From NCBI GenBank assembly GCA_900552005.1, contig URXU01000005.1:36030-100029 (forward strand): a DNA stretch of 64,000 bases, in the 5' to 3' direction. A program made the translations under genes and the position numbers. The notes beneath the pieces are model-generated. The model was given only the letters and a program-made list of their open reading frames with translations. It had not been told where the DNA came from and ran no database searches. Source of the stretch: an uncultured Phascolarctobacterium sp. GTDB lineage: Bacteria > Bacillota > Negativicutes > Acidaminococcales > Acidaminococcaceae. Position 1 is the first letter of the stretch, and each line of letters opens with the position of its first letter. Positions 15,600 to 26,580 of this stretch are shown here, one piece after another.

Positions 15600-17243
15600 A
15601 TGAAAAGCAAAATAGGAATAGCTTGTATTATGAGTTGTTTAATAACCAGCCAGGCCATGGCTTCATCTCCCTTGCCTACTTTCGACAAAGATGCGGTAAC
15701 AGTACATCCTTATAATCGTACTGGTCAGCAAGACGTGATCGTGGACGAAAAAACTTCCGGTAAAGAAGTCTATCGTCCAGGCAATACAGGTACGGAAACG
15801 GCACCTGCATTCTTCCTGAAAACAATAAAACTGACGGGCGAGCCCATACCTGATAAAACCGGCAGACTGCAGGCTATTTTGAACAAATATACCAACCGCA
15901 GTGTCAAAGTCAGCGAACTGCAGACTTTGATTCAGGAAATAACCGCCTACTGTAAATCATATGGTTATACAATTCCACAGGCAGTAATTCCTCCGCAGGA
16001 AATAAAAAACGGTGAGCTGGAAGTAAAAATATATCTTGCGCATTATGACAAAGTAAATATTGTCAAAAATAACTCCGACATTGCCGACAGCGTTCTGGCA
16101 AACTATATTGATTACCTGCGTCCAGGCGAAGTAATGACGGACAAAAAGCTGGAAAGCGCGCTTAACAATCTAAATGATCTTCCCGGCGTCATGGCCCGCG
16201 CCGTACTAAGTCCCGGCACTCACCCCGGTACTACTGGCGTAGCTATCGAAGTGCAGGACAGACCTGTCTGGAACAACTATATCTTTACAGATAACGGCGG
16301 CGGCTACTGGAGTGGACGGTATCGTTACGGTTTTAATACAGAAATCAATAATCCTGGCAAAATAGGCGATAAATTTATTATTAACGGTATGCTCTCCAGC
16401 CATGATGTAAAAAATTATGGTGTACGCTATGAATTGCCTTTGGGCAGCCGCGGTACTCGCTTAGGCATTGCCTACAGCCGCAGCAGCTACGAAATGAGCA
16501 CCAACAGTTTCTATGATTCACTTGGTACATCGGAGGGTCTCAGTATTTACGGAACTACTCCTGTTTATCGCGATAAGGCGAATCGGATTACTGCGATTTA
16601 TGGTTATGATCACCGCGATATTGAAGATGAACTGCGCTTTAGCATCAGTCAGCTTGGCAGATATACTACTCAAAAAGACGCTGATGTATGGCATATCGGT
16701 ATCAGCGGCAGTCAGTATAATGTGAACCAGTTTACTCAGTACAGCCTGATTTACTGGTATGGCGATATTGACACTGACGGCGGTGCTTATTATGACGGCG
16801 GTTATCATAAACTGACTGGCGATATTTTAAATATCTGGTATGATAATAAATTCAACTATCGCATTAAGGCCAGCGGACAGCTTGCGAATAGGTCTTTGGA
16901 CGGCAGTGAACAGTTCTACCTGGGCGGTATGAACGGCGTACGTGCTTACGGTGCAAGCGACGGCTACGGCGATTATGGTTATGTAGCTACCGGAGAAATC
17001 CGCTGCAAGACCGATATTCCCGGACTTGAAGCAGCAGCCTTTATTGACGTAGGCGCTGCTGGCAATAAAGCAGCCGATCAGCTTGATCATATAGCCGGCT
17101 GGGGTCTTGGCCTGCGTTACGCCAAAGGCAATGACTGGTACGCACAGCTTGACTGGGCACGCAAAATTGACGGTAGACGAGATCTTGTAGAATCTGATGA
17201 CCACAGCGGCAGATGGTGGTTCCAGCTGTATAAAATGTATTGA
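15600..17243 (+). CDS. two-partner secretion transporter TpsB (ShlB/FhaC family)
   Basis: Outer-membrane 16-stranded barrel that exports its TpsA partner. The 547-residue protein has a signal peptide ending near SQAMA (residue 22). Two POTRA domains follow: about 64-142 (FFLKTIKLTGEPIPDKTGRL and later YTIPQAVIPPQEIKNGELEV) and about 143-220 (DLPGVMARAVLSPGTHPGTT). The FhaC-type barrel runs from about 222 to the C-terminus, with GSRGTRLGIAYSRSSYEM and the conserved FYLGGMNGVRAYGASDGYGD. It ends in aromatic residues, as outer-membrane barrels do. AGGAGG precedes the ATG. TpsA starts 19 bases after it, so this is a classic tpsB-tpsA operon. Confidence 0.93.
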   Translation: MKSKIGIACIMSCLITSQAMASSPLPTFDKDAVTVHPYNRTGQQDVIVDEKTSGKEVYRPGNTGTETAPAFFLKTIKLTGEPIPDKTGRLQAILNKYTNRSVKVSELQTLIQEITAYCKSYGYTIPQAVIPPQEIKNGELEVKIYLAHYDKVNIVKNNSDIADSVLANYIDYLRPGEVMTDKKLESALNNLNDLPGVMARAVLSPGTHPGTTGVAIEVQDRPVWNNYIFTDNGGGYWSGRYRYGFNTEINNPGKIGDKFIINGMLSSHDVKNYGVRYELPLGSRGTRLGIAYSRSSYEMSTNSFYDSLGTSEGLSIYGTTPVYRDKANRITAIYGYDHRDIEDELRFSISQLGRYTTQKDADVWHIGISGSQYNVNQFTQYSLIYWYGDIDTDGGAYYDGGYHKLTGDILNIWYDNKFNYRIKASGQLANRSLDGSEQFYLGGMNGVRAYGASDGYGDYGYVATGEIRCKTDIPGLEAAAFIDVGAAGNKAADQLDHIAGWGLGLRYAKGNDWYAQLDWARKIDGRRDLVESDDHSGRWWFQLYKMY

Positions 17244-17261
17244 TAACCAAGGAGGAAGAAA

Positions 17262-20200
17262 ATGAGTTTTAATCAAAATAAAAAGCTTGCCCGTAGGATT
17301 CATATATTCCTTTTGGCAGGTGCAATGGCGTTTGTAACAGCTGCGCCTGTCTATGCAATTCCTGCAAATACACAGTTGCCGAGCGGCTTTACTTCCGTTT
17401 TAGGTAATTCCCAATATGATAATAATGGGAATATTACTCAACAAGGTTTAACTGCTGTTAATAATTGGAAAGATTTCAGTATAGGTGCTGATGCAGTTGT
17501 TAACTTTACTTCTGATACAGCTAATTTTAATTCGGTTAACTTTGTTAACAGCGGCACAGTTTCTGAAATTTATGGACAGATTAATGCTAATGGTGGCAAT
17601 ATTTTTTTAGCAAATACCGCAGGCGTTCAGATCGGTGGTTCTGCCCAAATCAATGTTGGCAGTTTATATGTAACTAATAAAGATTTAAACATTATTAGCT
17701 CAAGTTTAAAGACAAATTCAACTATTGATAATATTAGAAACTCAATCGCTAATGCTAATGTAAAAACTACTAACGCCGAACTGATGAGTCTGGGTGGTAT
17801 TGTGACTGAGGGCAACGTAACCTTTGACGGTGACAGAGTAGTTATCGACGTTGACCATCTTTATCAAAATACTGACGGTACTGCCATGGATACTGCCAGT
17901 CAACTTACTATTAAGACCACTGATGCTGATAATGTGGTACTTGGTTATACAGCATATGATGAAAAGACTAAATACGATAATCAAAATGCAAATAAACAAA
18001 TCCAAATCACAGCGGATAGTACTGTTAACAACCTTAAAGGATATATGTGGGTAGAAAACCTGCTGCAGCTGCAGGCTATGGAAACAAATCTTGAGGGTAA
18101 CTATGCCCTGCGCAACTCTATTGACGCTAACTTTTCTGCGGATTCTAAATATAATTATGCTAAAGATGAAAACAATGTAGGAAAAGGCTTTGCGTCTATA
18201 GGCAACAGTACCGATAAATTTACTGGCAACTTTGATGGTTTAGGCTATGATATTTTTGATTTGAATGTAAAAGACGGTCAGGATTATGCTGGTTTGTTCG
18301 GTTATGTTGATAATGCTATTATCCGTAACTTTACACTTAATTCCGGCTCTATTGCAGGCGGAGAAAATACCGGTGCGGCAGTAGGCTATGCACATAATAG
18401 TACTATCAGCAATATTATTAATACAGCAGATGTAACCGGCACGAGCAATGTAGGCGGTTTGGTTGGCTCTGCGCAAAATTCTACACTGGACGGTCTTATC
18501 AACACAGGTACTATTACTGGTACGATTTCTGATATTGGCGGTATCGCAGGTACTATAGCCGGCAGTTCCATTACCGGTGAAACCTATAACCTGGGTGCGG
18601 TTACGGGCGACAATACTACCTATAATGTGGGCGGCATTGTTGGCAGTGCTGATGCTTCTACTATCGGTAATGCAGGTGAAGATGCTTTTGTAATCTATAA
18701 TGAGCTTGATATTACCGGCGGTTATAATGTAGGCGGTATTGCAGGAAATATAACCGATAGTAATACTAATGATAGTAATACTATGGTTGTACAGAATGTA
18801 GCTAATGAGGGTGCAGTGAAGGCTACCGGAGCTGATACAGAAGGGTATTCGTATCATACTGCGCGTAATAATCAGCAAATAGCAAATGATGTCAATGGTA
18901 CGGACTATCAAGATGGTGTCGCAACTATTAATGTTAAAGTTGCCAATGCAGGTGGTATTGTAGGCAATGCCAATAACGCTTCTGTCAGCAATGCAGAAAA
19001 CAGCGGGGATGTTACTACCAGTACAACGACACCTACTGATAATAAAATCGGCACTTACTATAATGCCGGTAACGTAGGCGGCATTGTCGGTCGTGCGGAA
19101 GATACTAATATTACAACCGTAGTTAATAAGGAAAATAACGTAGCCGGTGCTCATAACGTTGGCGGCGCTGTTGGATATTTAACCGGTAACTCTCAAGTTG
19201 ACGGTGCCATTAATAACGGCGGTGATATCACCGCTACCGGCGCGCGCAGAGAAAATGATACTATAAATAACGGCTTCGCACAGGAGTCTGTACGCAGTGA
19301 TGGCAGTGAAATATTCAATATCGGTAACACTGGCGGCATTGTTGGTTATATGTATGGCGATAATACTTATATAGTAAATTCCGCCAATCGCGGTACAGTA
19401 CATTCTGCTTATTATGAAAATGATGTGCCAGTAGTTGCACAAGCCGCCAATGTCGGCGGAATTGCCGGCAAAATTGATCGTACCAGCACAAAAACATTAG
19501 AACAAATCACTTCTACGGATGAAAATAAACAACAAGCAGCTATCAGTGATTCTTACAATACGGGTGACGTACAAGGATATACTGGCGTTGGTGGTGTAGC
19601 CGGTTTTATGTACAATGGTGAAGTAACTGCTTCCTACAATCTTGGTAATATAAGTTCTACAAGAATAGCTACTTCTGCCGGCACTACTGAAGCAACAAAT
19701 ATGGGTGGTATTGTCGGAGACAGTACTGAAAAAACTGATGCACGCATTTTAATTTATGATGTATATAATACAGGAAAAATTGGTGACGAATCTTATGATA
19801 CCTATGGGCGCCACCTTGGCGGTATTGTTGGCCGTTTAAGCGGACAAATTGAAAAAGCCTATAACACTGGAGACATTTATAATGGGTCTAATGTTGTTGG
19901 CGGTGTTGTCGGTTATTGGTACGCAGGTTCTATCAACAACACTTTTAATACCGGTAATATTACAGTTATTAATAATAATACTGCACAAAGTCAGGTTGGC
20001 GGTATTGTCGGAGCAGTAGATATTTCTACAGCTGTTGACTCAAATGTAATGAAATTAAGTAATTCATATAATCTTGGTACATTACGAAGTTTTAAACCGA
20101 ATAATTCTGCCGGTGCCAATACGGTTGGCGGTATTGTAGGCTACATTGCAAACTGGAGCAAAGAAAGTCGTAAACCTTTAATGATTGACGGGGTCTATAC

Positions 20201-23200
20201 CCTTGGCAATCTGTATGCTGCACAATCACAAGGAGGAACTTATACTCGCGATGACAATGGTGTCGGAGCAATTGTTGGCGCAAGAGATAGCAATAATTTG
20301 GCCAAATTTACGATTGACACTACAGGGGCATATTATATTACACCTGAAAATGATAGTTTTAAAACAATTATCCAAGGTGGACAAATAAATGATAATGGTG
20401 TCTACTCTATAGATTTTAATGATAGATATATTCTGAGCAAATATAAAGAATATACAGCAAATGGTAAGATATTTGTTGGTTTCAATTTTTCTTCTCAAAC
20501 TGATGGCGATGGAGATGTAATTGGTAATACTGATAATAATTGGCGTATATACGAAGATATTACTACGCCAATCCTTAATGCCTTTTTGCCAAATTCTGAA
20601 AAATTTTTCAGTGATACTAATAATATGAATGGAATCAGCTCCATCCAATACGGTACAGCCGATAATCCTCTGCTGACCATAATCAAAGCAAATAAAGCTG
20701 ATTTAAATTATAACTGGAGTGACCTTGGTATTTCAGGCGCAGCAGGTCTGGCAGTTTATGGCAATGGCAGTCTCACATTAAACGGCTTTACAACCTCCGG
20801 TGCCAATACATATTTTGGCGGCACTATTTACAGTGATGGAGCCTTAACCTTAAAAGGTACAAGTGATAATTTTAATCTTGGCTCCGGTTCCAAGCTGTAC
20901 GGTTCATCTGTAACACTTGATGCTTCTAACAGCAACATAACCATTAACGGCAGCGTCACTTCTACTAATGGAGATATTATTATTAAAGGCGATGATATCG
21001 AAATTATCGGCAAGCTTACCGCGGCAGCACAAGGAGATACAACTACCATTGCCGGTATCAATCCTACTCCTGAAAAAATAAGTGATGCTGAAGTAAACGA
21101 AGAATTGGCAAAGCTAAATGATCCTAATAAATCAATGCAAAATGTTACTGACCGCTTTGCACATACTACTGCTGCAGCAGCAGACGATGGTGATATTACC
21201 ATAACTGCTAACGGCATGGCAGAAGTGCTCTATGGTCACTTAGGTACGGGCAGCGTAAATATTGGCGAAAATGCTGCTTTTACTGTTACGGGTAATGATA
21301 GTGTTTATGTCGATACCGATCTTTTAAACACTGAAGGCAAGATTAGTCTTACTTCTAATTACGGAGAAGCCTTACTTGAGCTTACTAATACAGCAAATGC
21401 GCATATTACCGATACAGATAGTACGGGCAAAGAGGCCCTGCATCAATTTTTACAAGGCCACCAAAATGATAGAACTGGAATAAGCCTTAGTGGTGCTGCT
21501 GATAACGAAAAAATTACCATTGATATGTGGGATAACAACAGCAATACTTTTAATCTCAATAAATATGATAAAAATGGTATTACTCTTAGTACTGCCTTAA
21601 ATGGCTTATATGTTAATGGTAATGATAACGTTGGCGCTCAATATACTTATATATGGATAAGCAGCGCCGAGCAGCTGAAGGGGATTCAGGCTTATAAAGA
21701 TGCACAAGATAAAGCTGTAAAGACTACCGGTATTTTGAGCTACAACTTTGCCTTGAAGAATGATATTGATGCCAGTCAAATAACTGATTATAAAGCTATC
21801 GCATCTGATCCGGGTGAAGCGTTTACCGGTACTTTTGACGGTCGTGATAACCGCATTATAGGATTAACTGTCGGCGAAAAGGATTCTTCAACTGGCAGCA
21901 GCAATAGTAATACTCCGTCTAACGCCGGAATTTTAGGAACAGTGGGAAATACTGGTAAAGTAGAAGATTTGCGCATCTATTCTTCCAATTTTTATGGTAA
22001 TGATTATGCAGGTGCGGTTGCTGGCATTAACAAGGGTACAATTACCGGTATTACTACTTTAGGCAACCATGTAGAAGTATTTGGCAGTACAGGCAGCCTT
22101 AAATTAAATAATACGACAGGAGCTGGTACCGTAAATGTTGGCGCTGCGGGAGGTATTGCCGGTATTAACTATGGCAGCATTTTGAGTAGTTCTGCTTCTG
22201 ATTCTGTCATTGCTGGCCACAGCGGAACCGTTGGCGGTCTTAATGCCAACATTCTTGCTACGGCAGGCGGTATTGCCGGTATTAACGAAGGAAGCATTAA
22301 TAATGTTACGGCAGACAGCGCTATTACCGCTAATGAAGACACTACCTATAGTTTAGGCGGTATTGCTGGTGTTAATCGTAATAATGGCAGTAATAATGGC
22401 GCTATTTCCAATGCTTATAATACCGGTGTAGTTCATGGGGAATACGGCGATGGCAATATTACTTCCAACAGTGTTGGTGGCATTGCCGGTGTAAATACTG
22501 GTTCCATATCTGATGTTTACAACAGCGCCGATATCACCGGCGGTAATTATGTAGGCGGCATTGCCGGTTATAATTATAAAAAAGATAGTATTACTGAATC
22601 TGGAAAAATCACTAATGCTGTTAACGCAGGTGATATTCTGGCTGACTTTACTTATACAGGTGAGGACAAAAAAGAACATAATTATGAATACACCGGCGGT
22701 CTGGCAGGCTATAACTCCGGCAGTATCAGCAGTGGACGTAATACCGGCGAGATTTACGGCGGCAACTATGTAGGCGGTATGGTTGGCGGCAACGCAGCTG
22801 GTTCTACGCTTACCAACCTTTCCAACTCTGTCTTTGCTGCTATTACCGGCGAAAGCTATGTAGGTGGCATCGCGGGAAGAAATTACGGTAATATCAATGC
22901 GACGGATTCTTCTATTAACAACTACGGTAAGGTTTACGGTCAACATTATGTAGGCGGTATTGCCGGAGCTAATGAAGAAGGCGGCACTATTGAAAATACT
23001 ATTTCCAGTATTTCACTTTATGTAAAAAATGAAAATTCAGATACCGATGCAGCAACTTTCTTTGGCGGTGTTGCAGGCCAAAACAGCGGTATCATTAATG
23101 GCGCTACTAACGAAAGTTCCGTAGACGTTGCGGCTGCAGGAGCAACTTATGTAGGTGGTATCATTGGTCAAAATACTGCGACAGGTACTTTGCAGGGTGA

Positions 23201-26200
23201 AATTGCTAATGCAGGTACTGTATCAGGCTTGGCTAATGTAGGCGGTATTATTGGTGAAAACAAAAATGCCAGCATACTGAATAATAGTGATAGTAATGAA
23301 CGTTTGCAAATTACCAACAGCGGTAATGTCAGTGCTGCGAATGGTGGTGCAGCAGGTATTTTCTATGCCAATACCGGCTCAATAAATAATGCAGACCTTA
23401 CTAATACCGGCATTGTTACCGGCGGAACTGCTTCTGACAGCGTTACCGGTGGTCTTTTCGGTAAAAACACAGGCAATATTACCAATTCTACCCTCACCAA
23501 CAGCGGTATTGTTACCGGTGGGGGTACTGTTGGAGGCTTAATTGGCGAAAACACTGGCAATATCAGTACATCCAGCCTGAAAAATGAAGCGGGTGCTACT
23601 GTTATCGGTATCAATAATGTAGGCGGCTTAATCGGCAAAAATACCGGTACTATCACTGGCGGTCGTGATTCTGAAAACAGCTACTACAAATATCAGATTT
23701 ACAACAACGGTGTTATCAATGTTGGCACATGGACTGATAATGATAATGACGGTGTCGTAGATACAGGCGAAATTGGTGACCACACTGGTACTTCTACCAA
23801 CATCGGCGGCCTGATTGGCAGTAATACTGGCACCCTGATTGCAGGCTACAACACCGGTGCTATCAATGCAGGCGGCAGCACTAATGTCGGCGGTATTGTT
23901 GGCAGTAACGCAGGCACAGTAGACCAGGTATTTAATACTGTTATGACTGCTGATGATAGCCAAGCTGCTGCCATCACTGGCGGTACCTATGTAGGCGATA
24001 TCGTTGGCTATAACGGCGGTCAGTTGAGCAATGCGTATAATACGACGGAGGTTGTGGCAAACGGAATAAATGGTGGTAAAATTGCAGGTGCGATTGCAGG
24101 CAGTAATACTACAGGTACCATTGATACTGTATTTACGACTACTGGGAATTCAGCAGTTGGAAATGGTACGGCAAGCAATGCTATTGTACTATCTGATACT
24201 GCAAAAGATGCTGATGTTTACGAAGGTTTTGGTTTTTCTGATGACGGTACTTTTAGCAAAAACAGTGATGATAGTATTTGGAAAATTTATGATGGAAAAT
24301 CTTTAGCTATGCTGAAAGTTTTCCTGACCAGCGCTGCTGTTGCAGATACAGATTTTGTTTATAACGGCAGCGAACAATTTGTCACTATAGATAAAATAAC
24401 CAGCGCAGACAATAATAAAGCCTATGAAAATAATAATAATTTAATTAACTTTATTGGACATAAAGATGCTGGTTCCTATTCCGATTGGCTGTCTTCAAGT
24501 CAGATTGCTTCCAGTGGTACAGGGGATACCTTTAATCCCAACAATCTGGGATATGATATAACATACAATGATAGTATTGCTAAAGCTCAACTAAGCATTT
24601 CTGATATATTAGCTAATATCGTTTATGGAGGAAATATATATACAGATATCACTGGTGGTAATTTAAACGGTATTTTTAATGAAGATGATGTTTATTTAAC
24701 TCTTAATGGCAATAAATTAGATATAACCAACGATTTGATAGAACAACACCTTTCTGATTCTTATAAACAGTATCAAAATAACCGAAATACTGCTAATGTC
24801 AAACGAGATCAAGATGGTAATATTATTGCCTACGATAATGCTATTTTTATCAATGAAGTGAAAATTAGTGGAAATGCTGCTGGTAACTATGAATTAAGTA
24901 ATACCACAATAAATGGTGATATTAAAGTAACACCGGCTGATTTAAACATTACCTTAAATGATGTAGAACGCATTTATGGTAATACAAATCTTGTGAATAG
25001 TAGTTATGGTATTAATAAAGTAGAAGGCCTTGTTAATGGAGATGATAATACCAAAGATAGTCTTATCATAAATGTTGTATCTGATGGTGCTATTGATAAT
25101 GTTACAAATCCTCAGAAAACAAACGATGTCACAGCAGATGGATATATCTGGTCCGGTACTTTCAGTGGTATTGATAATATAAATAATAATTACAACATTA
25201 CTGTAGCAGGCGGTAAATCTACGGTAAAAGCCAAAACTATTACTATAAATGATTTACTTGGTACAATTGTTTACGGTAATCAGGGTAATAAAGGTTTGCA
25301 TATTGATACAAATGCAAGTCTTATTGACGGAAGTATTGCATATAGTGACGATGTAACTCTTGTTACTGATGGTGCCAACTATACAACAGGAGGACTATAT
25401 GATGCGAACAGAAATAATCGTGTAACCGCTGATGTAGGTAGATATTCAGACAGCTTGTATGTTAACGGTTTAAAATTAACAGGCGATAAAGCTGGCAACT
25501 ATATTCTTGATACAAGCAAGGCTGTAGGTTCAATTGAAGTAACAAAAGCTAAACTGGATATTAATATTAATAATGTTAATATAACTTATGGACAGGCTGA
25601 AAGTTCCATTAGCTCTCAGTACGGTTTCAGTGCATCTACTGAGACAGGTAAAAATCTTGTCAACGGGGACGGGCTGAATGATGTAATCATCAGCATGGAT
25701 TATAATAACACTGCCTATAATCAGGATGGTACTACCCAAGATGTTAAGGGTAGTCCTTACAAGCTTAACGCATCCAATGTTTCTACTGGTTCTAAGTCTT
25801 CCAACTATGACATCACCTATGTTTCTGGTGATGTAACTATGGAGAAAGCAACCATTTCCATCGGGGCTAATGATGTCCAAATTAATTTAGGTCAGACTCC
25901 CAATTACACTGGTACTGATATTAATGGCGTATTGGTTAACGGTGACAGTTTTGACACTGGCTATCACTATGGAGTAGCAGATTCTGCTATCGAAGACATT
26001 GTTGGAACTTATAACAATGCTATTGGTATCTGGATTGGCAACAACTTCTATGATCTGGCACAAGCTTCTAACTGGACTGGTTCAGGAATAGATACTTTCT
26101 TCTCCAACTACGATATTAACTTTACCCCGGGTACCTTGACAGTTGGCGATAAAGTTGAACCTGATTACAACTGGAGTTATCTCTACAATGATAATCCTTT

Positions 26201-26270
26201 TGACCGCATCAAAAACTTCCGTGAACGCAAAGCAGAAGTCAATTTTGTTGCCGGAGGCATGGAAATCTAA
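17262..26270 (+). CDS. giant TpsA filamentous adhesin with GLUG and YDG/MBG repeats
   Basis: A 3002-residue exported surface protein. A signal peptide (to about residue 32, AAPVYA) precedes a TPS haemagglutination domain, with SEIYGQINANGGNIFLANT and AQINVGSLYVTN (about 100-160). Two similar modules follow. Module 1 (about 260-1110) opens with YMWVENLLQLQAM, holds about 16 GLUG-type units (GGIVG/GGIAG) and closes at NNWRIYEDITTPILNAFL. Module 2 (about 1463-2356) opens with YIWISSAEQLKGIQ, holds about 20 units and closes at SIWKIYDGKSLAMLKVFL. The tail (about 2360-2960) has YDG/MBG-like repeats with GNYxL and VYGN motifs. I see no cysteine. AAGGAGG precedes the ATG. Adhesion or biofilm function is inferred from the family. 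Confidence 0.92.
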   Translation: MSFNQNKKLARRIHIFLLAGAMAFVTAAPVYAIPANTQLPSGFTSVLGNSQYDNNGNITQQGLTAVNNWKDFSIGADAVVNFTSDTANFNSVNFVNSGTVSEIYGQINANGGNIFLANTAGVQIGGSAQINVGSLYVTNKDLNIISSSLKTNSTIDNIRNSIANANVKTTNAELMSLGGIVTEGNVTFDGDRVVIDVDHLYQNTDGTAMDTASQLTIKTTDADNVVLGYTAYDEKTKYDNQNANKQIQITADSTVNNLKGYMWVENLLQLQAMETNLEGNYALRNSIDANFSADSKYNYAKDENNVGKGFASIGNSTDKFTGNFDGLGYDIFDLNVKDGQDYAGLFGYVDNAIIRNFTLNSGSIAGGENTGAAVGYAHNSTISNIINTADVTGTSNVGGLVGSAQNSTLDGLINTGTITGTISDIGGIAGTIAGSSITGETYNLGAVTGDNTTYNVGGIVGSADASTIGNAGEDAFVIYNELDITGGYNVGGIAGNITDSNTNDSNTMVVQNVANEGAVKATGADTEGYSYHTARNNQQIANDVNGTDYQDGVATINVKVANAGGIVGNANNASVSNAENSGDVTTSTTTPTDNKIGTYYNAGNVGGIVGRAEDTNITTVVNKENNVAGAHNVGGAVGYLTGNSQVDGAINNGGDITATGARRENDTINNGFAQESVRSDGSEIFNIGNTGGIVGYMYGDNTYIVNSANRGTVHSAYYENDVPVVAQAANVGGIAGKIDRTSTKTLEQITSTDENKQQAAISDSYNTGDVQGYTGVGGVAGFMYNGEVTASYNLGNISSTRIATSAGTTEATNMGGIVGDSTEKTDARILIYDVYNTGKIGDESYDTYGRHLGGIVGRLSGQIEKAYNTGDIYNGSNVVGGVVGYWYAGSINNTFNTGNITVINNNTAQSQVGGIVGAVDISTAVDSNVMKLSNSYNLGTLRSFKPNNSAGANTVGGIVGYIANWSKESRKPLMIDGVYTLGNLYAAQSQGGTYTRDDNGVGAIVGARDSNNLAKFTIDTTGAYYITPENDSFKTIIQGGQINDNGVYSIDFNDRYILSKYKEYTANGKIFVGFNFSSQTDGDGDVIGNTDNNWRIYEDITTPILNAFLPNSEKFFSDTNNMNGISSIQYGTADNPLLTIIKANKADLNYNWSDLGISGAAGLAVYGNGSLTLNGFTTSGANTYFGGTIYSDGALTLKGTSDNFNLGSGSKLYGSSVTLDASNSNITINGSVTSTNGDIIIKGDDIEIIGKLTAAAQGDTTTIAGINPTPEKISDAEVNEELAKLNDPNKSMQNVTDRFAHTTAAAADDGDITITANGMAEVLYGHLGTGSVNIGENAAFTVTGNDSVYVDTDLLNTEGKISLTSNYGEALLELTNTANAHITDTDSTGKEALHQFLQGHQNDRTGISLSGAADNEKITIDMWDNNSNTFNLNKYDKNGITLSTALNGLYVNGNDNVGAQYTYIWISSAEQLKGIQAYKDAQDKAVKTTGILSYNFALKNDIDASQITDYKAIASDPGEAFTGTFDGRDNRIIGLTVGEKDSSTGSSNSNTPSNAGILGTVGNTGKVEDLRIYSSNFYGNDYAGAVAGINKGTITGITTLGNHVEVFGSTGSLKLNNTTGAGTVNVGAAGGIAGINYGSILSSSASDSVIAGHSGTVGGLNANILATAGGIAGINEGSINNVTADSAITANEDTTYSLGGIAGVNRNNGSNNGAISNAYNTGVVHGEYGDGNITSNSVGGIAGVNTGSISDVYNSADITGGNYVGGIAGYNYKKDSITESGKITNAVNAGDILADFTYTGEDKKEHNYEYTGGLAGYNSGSISSGRNTGEIYGGNYVGGMVGGNAAGSTLTNLSNSVFAAITGESYVGGIAGRNYGNINATDSSINNYGKVYGQHYVGGIAGANEEGGTIENTISSISLYVKNENSDTDAATFFGGVAGQNSGIINGATNESSVDVAAAGATYVGGIIGQNTATGTLQGEIANAGTVSGLANVGGIIGENKNASILNNSDSNERLQITNSGNVSAANGGAAGIFYANTGSINNADLTNTGIVTGGTASDSVTGGLFGKNTGNITNSTLTNSGIVTGGGTVGGLIGENTGNISTSSLKNEAGATVIGINNVGGLIGKNTGTITGGRDSENSYYKYQIYNNGVINVGTWTDNDNDGVVDTGEIGDHTGTSTNIGGLIGSNTGTLIAGYNTGAINAGGSTNVGGIVGSNAGTVDQVFNTVMTADDSQAAAITGGTYVGDIVGYNGGQLSNAYNTTEVVANGINGGKIAGAIAGSNTTGTIDTVFTTTGNSAVGNGTASNAIVLSDTAKDADVYEGFGFSDDGTFSKNSDDSIWKIYDGKSLAMLKVFLTSAAVADTDFVYNGSEQFVTIDKITSADNNKAYENNNNLINFIGHKDAGSYSDWLSSSQIASSGTGDTFNPNNLGYDITYNDSIAKAQLSISDILANIVYGGNIYTDITGGNLNGIFNEDDVYLTLNGNKLDITNDLIEQHLSDSYKQYQNNRNTANVKRDQDGNIIAYDNAIFINEVKISGNAAGNYELSNTTINGDIKVTPADLNITLNDVERIYGNTNLVNSSYGINKVEGLVNGDDNTKDSLIINVVSDGAIDNVTNPQKTNDVTADGYIWSGTFSGIDNINNNYNITVAGGKSTVKAKTITINDLLGTIVYGNQGNKGLHIDTNASLIDGSIAYSDDVTLVTDGANYTTGGLYDANRNNRVTADVGRYSDSLYVNGLKLTGDKAGNYILDTSKAVGSIEVTKAKLDININNVNITYGQAESSISSQYGFSASTETGKNLVNGDGLNDVIISMDYNNTAYNQDGTTQDVKGSPYKLNASNVSTGSKSSNYDITYVSGDVTMEKATISIGANDVQINLGQTPNYTGTDINGVLVNGDSFDTGYHYGVADSAIEDIVGTYNNAIGIWIGNNFYDLAQASNWTGSGIDTFFSNYDINFTPGTLTVGDKVEPDYNWSYLYNDNPFDRIKNFRERKAEVNFVAGGMEI
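18039..24330 (+). repeat. duplicated GLUG beta-helix module inside tpsA
   Basis: Two large protein modules share the same order of parts: an opening segment with W, QL and an FTGxFDG motif, an array of GLUG-type units, then a closing W-K/R-IY-...-L-x2-FL segment. Module 1 is encoded at about 18039-20590 and module 2 at about 21645-24330. Unit sequences have diverged, so this is an old duplication rather than a recent one. Confidence 0.75.
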
Positions 26271-26361
26271 ATCAAGCCATAAAATGACCTGTAGCTTATA
26301 TTGAACTGCCCTAAATTATATGGACAGTACAAAAAGTATCAATGTAGAAAAATATGTAATT

Positions 26362-26580
26362 TTAAGCGGAGTGACGTAGCGTTAGCGGCGCCACTCCAGT
26401 TTTTAGTTGAATACGTTCGTGATTGTAAAAACAGATATAACGATTAATCATCTCGGTTTCCTTGCAGAATGAGGTGGTTTTATGACGGTAGATACATTCT
26501 GTCTTAAGTATAGAAAAGAAATTTTCTGCCAGAGCCTTGTTATAAGGTTTTATAAGGTCAAAGTATGTCTGCGGGATGTA
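26362..26580 (-). pseudogene. IS3-family transposase OrfB, C-terminal fragment
   Basis: Seventy-two codons remain open after an in-frame TAG. The frame reads IPQTYFDLIKPYNKALAENF and later FYNHERIQLKTGVAPLTLRH, the well-known C-terminal end of the IS3-group integrase core, including the final catalytic Glu region (ALAENFFSILKTE). The N-terminal two thirds of the transposase are missing or scrambled, so it is inactive. Confidence 0.85.

Noticed and set aside
18240..19154. A 304-codon open frame on the minus strand inside tpsA, and similar ones at 22353-22946 and 23363-23963
   Set aside because: They are antisense to a clear, continuous adhesin frame. Their products are Ile/Thr/Cys-rich low-complexity sequence caused by the repeats of tpsA, and none has a ribosome site or family motif.
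17262..26270. Repeats in tpsA as a CRISPR array or tandem satellite
   Set aside because: Spacing and sequence of the units vary, and the frame is open throughout 3002 codons; the repetition is at protein level. No CRISPR-like direct repeats with regular spacers were seen anywhere in the window.
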